Under the pieces are notes generated by a model. The model did no database searches, was not told where the DNA came from, and was given only the letters and a program-made list of their open reading frames with translations. 7,417 nt of DNA from Frankiaceae bacterium (GTDB lineage: Bacteria > Actinomycetota > Actinomycetes > Mycobacteriales > SCTD01), in NCBI GenBank assembly GCA_947479995.1, contig CANKBT010000149.1, positions 1 through 7,417 of the forward strand, written 5' to 3'. Below, in pieces: positions 5,586 through 7,417 of this stretch. Position numbers and translations under genes: made by a program. Position 1 is the stretch's first letter, and each line of letters starts with the position of its first letter.

Positions 5586-6916
5586 CGCTGCTGCTCCTGC
5601 CAGGCGCGCGCGAAGGCGAGCCGCTCGGGGGCGGACGGGTGGGTGCTGAACAGCGCGACCTCGAGCGGCGAGGGCCGCAGCTCGGAGACGTTGGTGAGCG
5701 CCAGGCGGCGGAAGCCGGCGACGAAGGTCTCGACGTCGCCGGTCGTCTCGAGGCTGGCGAGGTCGGCGCGCTGCTCGAGCTGGCGCGAGACGGCGTTGAC
5801 CGCCGGGCTGACGAGCAGCCCGCCGAAGGCGACCAGCGCCAGGGCGAGCGGCACGGCGCGCGGGTCGCCGGGGCCGTCCGCGCCGGCGCGGCGCAGCAGC
5901 CGCGGGCTGGCCAGCAGCACCGCGAGCACGCAGACGCCCGCCGCCCCGCCGAGGGCGCCGAGCACCGTGCCGACCACCACGTCGTCGTTCGCCGCGTGGC
6001 CGAGCTCGTGCGCGACGACCAGGCGCACCTCGGCGGGCGTCGACTGCGCGAGCAGCGTGTCGTACAGGACGATGCGGCGCGTCGAGCCGAAGCCGCTCAC
6101 GTACGCGTTGAGCGCGGTCGTGCGGCGCGAGGCGTCGGCGACGAGCACGTCGGACGCGGGCACGCCCTCCTCGCGGGCGAGGGCGAGCAGGTCGTCGCGC
6201 AGCGCCCCGGCTGGCAGCGGCGTGAACTCGTTGAACACCGGCTCCACGACGACCGGGTAGAGGAACGAGCCGGCGGCGGCGAGCGCGGCGACCGCCCCGG
6301 CGCCCCACGCCCACCAGGTGCGCGGCGCGCGGCGCGCGACCGCGACGACGACGAGCAGCACCAGCGCGGTGACCAGCGCCGAGACGGCGAGCGACTTCGC
6401 GACGTCGACCGCCCAGGTGCCCCAGGTGCGCGTCGACAGCCCGGCGTCGCGGCGGACGGCCTCGACCCGCGCCGACAGCGGCAGCGTCGCCAGCCGGCCG
6501 ACGACCGCCAGCGCCGCGGTGCCGAGCAGCACCTGCCACGCCCAGCCGCCGCCGAGCGGGCGGGCGACCGCGGTGACCAGGCGGCTGCCGAGGCGGGTCA
6601 GCCCCAGCACGCCCGAGACGACCAGCCCGAGCACGAGCGAGGCGTACGCCGGGGGCTCGACCGCCGCGGCGAAGGTGGCCGCCCGCTGCTGCTCGGCGGA
6701 CGTGAAGTCGCGGCCGACGTCGACGACCGGGTCGGCACCCGGCAGCACGTCGAGCGGCACGAGCAGCGCGGCGAGCACCACGACGAGCACCAGCAGGGCG
6801 CCGGCGGCCAGCGCGGGCGCGCGGCGCGGCGGCGGTGCGACAGCCGGCGGGCCGGTGGGCGGCGCGGGGGCCGGCGGGGCGTCGCGCGGCGGTGTCTCCC
6901 GTCCCGGCTCCGGCAC
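5582..6916 (-). CDS. M48-family membrane zinc metalloprotease (Ste24/CAAX-protease-like)
   Basis: A 444-residue integral membrane protease. It begins with about 33 Pro/Ala/Arg-rich residues, then a membrane segment (about 35-58), further segments near 92-108, 126-146, 170-195 and 200-222, a catalytic region, and two more segments near 313-335 and 354-374. The zinc site is HELGH (303-307; His303, His307, catalytic Glu304) with the third ligand probably Glu381 in EQRAD (381-385). Typical Ste24-type motifs flank it: EPVFNEFTPLP (225-235), TTALNAYVSGFG (266-277), RIVLYDTLL (281-289) and STHPSAPERL (424-433). In eukaryotes Ste24 trims prenylated CAAX proteins; bacterial relatives act in membrane-protein quality control or have unknown substrates, so prenyl processing should not be assumed. 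GTG 6916 is the only usable start, as an in-frame TAG lies 12 bases upstream (6928-6926); its ribosome binding site is weak (GGCGGG). The gene ends in a 4-bp overlap with the PimB'-like gene. Confidence 0.9.
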   Translation of the reverse strand: MPEPGRETPPRDAPPAPAPPTGPPAVAPPPRRAPALAAGALLVLVVVLAALLVPLDVLPGADPVVDVGRDFTSAEQQRAATFAAAVEPPAYASLVLGLVVSGVLGLTRLGSRLVTAVARPLGGGWAWQVLLGTAALAVVGRLATLPLSARVEAVRRDAGLSTRTWGTWAVDVAKSLAVSALVTALVLLVVVAVARRAPRTWWAWGAGAVAALAAAGSFLYPVVVEPVFNEFTPLPAGALRDDLLALAREEGVPASDVLVADASRRTTALNAYVSGFGSTRRIVLYDTLLAQSTPAEVRLVVAHELGHAANDDVVVGTVLGALGGAAGVCVLAVLLASPRLLRRAGADGPGDPRAVPLALALVAFGGLLVSPAVNAVSRQLEQRADLASLETTGDVETFVAGFRRLALTNVSELRPSPLEVALFSTHPSAPERLAFARAWQEQQR

Positions 6917-6933
6917 CCCGCCAGCCTAGGCGC

Positions 6934-6945
6934 GGGCGCGCGCCC
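6934..6945. repeat. 12-bp perfect palindrome in the gap before the protease gene
   Basis: GGGCGCGCGCCC reads the same on both strands and lies 18 bp upstream of the protease GTG. It could fold into a short hairpin in the leader mRNA or be chance in very GC-rich sequence. No T-tract follows. Confidence 0.3.
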
Positions 6946-6952
6946 CGCACGT

Positions 6953-6966
6953 CCGCCGCGCGGCGG
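6953..6966. repeat. 14-bp perfect palindrome downstream of the partial gene
   Basis: CCGCCGCGCGGCGG is a perfect inverted repeat (5-bp stem, GCGC loop) starting 10 bases after the stop of the gene at 6977. It could weaken transcription into the protease gene or protect the mRNA end, but it lacks the T-run of a classical intrinsic terminator. Confidence 0.35.
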
Positions 6967-6976
6967 CGCCGGTGCG

Positions 6977-7417
6977 TCAGCGCAGGCGGGCCAGGGCGGC
7001 GTCGGCGGCGCGCAGGGCGGCCGACTGCCGCTGCGAGGCCTCGCGCAGCCCGGTGTCGGCGGCCGCCAGCAGCGCGCGGGCCTCCTCCAGCCCCGGCCGG
7101 GCGGCGGCGCTCAGCACGGCGTAGGCGTCGGCCGCCTCGTCGACGTCGCGGTACGACCCGGCGGCCCGGCGCTCGACCCACGTCGCCACGGCGCCCTCGA
7201 CGCCCGTCGTCGCCGCCGCCCCGTCGAGCGCGGCGGCACGCAGGGCGTCGGCCGCACCGGCCTCGGCGCGGCCCGCGGCGACGACCTCGTCGAGCGCGCC
7301 GCGCTGGTCGCCGCCGAGGCCGGCACCGCCGGCAGCGCCGGCCAGGCCGTCGAGCGCGCCGCGGTAGGCGGTGAGCAGCCCCGGCAGCGCGTCGCGCGCG
7401 GTGGCCGCGGCCGCGAG
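6977..7417 (-). CDS. Alanine-rich helical protein of unknown function (partial, C-terminal end)
   Basis: The reading frame is open from the right edge to TGA at 6979-6977, giving 146 C-terminal residues; the true start lies outside the window. An internal GTG at 7189 gives a 70-residue product, but the frame upstream of it keeps the same codon bias and composition, so it is not the likely start. The protein is rich in Ala, Gly, Leu, Arg and Asp, lacks cysteine and clear membrane segments, and looks fully alpha-helical (for example LEEARALLAAADTGLREASQ and the ending ALRAADAALARLR). Two exact 15-bp copies encoding RGALD lie 60 bp (20 codons) apart at 7349-7363 and 7289-7303, with a looser third copy (RAAALD) about 21 residues further on, suggesting short helical repeats. 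It lies 60 bp upstream of the protease gene on the same strand, so it may be the first visible member of the same operon. I do not recognise the family. Confidence 0.7.
   Translation of the reverse strand, partial: LAAAATARDALPGLLTAYRGALDGLAGAAGGAGLGGDQRGALDEVVAAGRAEAGAADALRAAALDGAAATTGVEGAVATWVERRAAGSYRDVDEAADAYAVLSAAARPGLEEARALLAAADTGLREASQRQSAALRAADAALARLR

Noticed and set aside
3411..6260. 949-codon plus-strand open frame
   Set aside because: It crosses the permease in another frame and then runs antisense to the mannosyltransferase and protease. Its composition (Arg/Pro/Ser/Ala) shows no domain, while the opposite genes carry complete family motifs.
4476..7181. 901-codon minus-strand frame as one fusion protein ending in the mannosyltransferase
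   Set aside because: Only the C-terminal 369 residues look like protein. Upstream of 5585 the frame is a shadow of the protease, which is in another frame with HELGH and other Ste24 motifs. It is not a real fusion.
1..7417. Mobile element, CRISPR array, tRNA, rRNA or riboswitch
   Set aside because: No recombinase or transposase motifs, spaced direct repeats, cloverleaf, or conserved RNA leader could be seen by eye. Codon use and composition are uniform across the genes, giving no sign of recent transfer.

Overview
The window is very GC-rich DNA with codon third positions almost always G or C and GTG as the usual start codon. It looks chromosomal and actinobacterial. The gene content supports this: a FadD15-type long-chain acyl-CoA synthetase lies close to a PimB'-type phosphatidylinositol mannoside mannosyltransferase, and these two are neighbours in Mycobacterium tuberculosis (Rv2187 fadD15, Rv2188c). 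The genus cannot be fixed from this sequence. No transposase, integrase, phage gene, CRISPR array, tRNA or rRNA was seen.

Layout. (1) 1-224, minus, runs off the left edge: a small protein with a four-cysteine zinc ribbon followed by a Pro/Ala-rich linker. (2) 225-353: divergent intergenic region. (3) 354-2141, plus: fadD15-like acyl-CoA synthetase, 595 aa. (4) 2204-2920, plus: ABC transporter ATPase. (5) 2933-4462, plus: its permease with about 12 membrane segments, linked to the ATPase gene through a junction made of three copies of an 8-bp repeat, each carrying GTGA. (6) 4476-5585, minus: GT4 mannosyltransferase like PimB'; its stop lies only 13 bp from the permease stop (convergent). (7) 5582-6916, minus: Ste24/CAAX-type M48 membrane metalloprotease, whose stop overlaps the mannosyltransferase start by 4 bp (GTGA). 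(8) 6977-7417, minus, runs off the right edge: the C-terminal 146 residues of an unrecognised alanine-rich helical protein.

How the genes may work together. The conserved theme is the cell envelope: activation of long-chain fatty acids (FadD15), mannosylation of phosphatidylinositol at the inner face of the membrane (PimB'), a membrane-embedded protease translationally coupled to PimB', and an ABC-2-type exporter placed between fadD15 and pimB'. The shared theme comes from gene families; a functional link of the exporter or the protease to PIM/lipid metabolism is inference from position only.

No dramatic new system is visible. The most interesting local features are the repeated GTGA junction inside the ABC operon, the protease-mannosyltransferase coupling, and the exporter lying inside an otherwise recognisable fadD15-pimB' neighbourhood.
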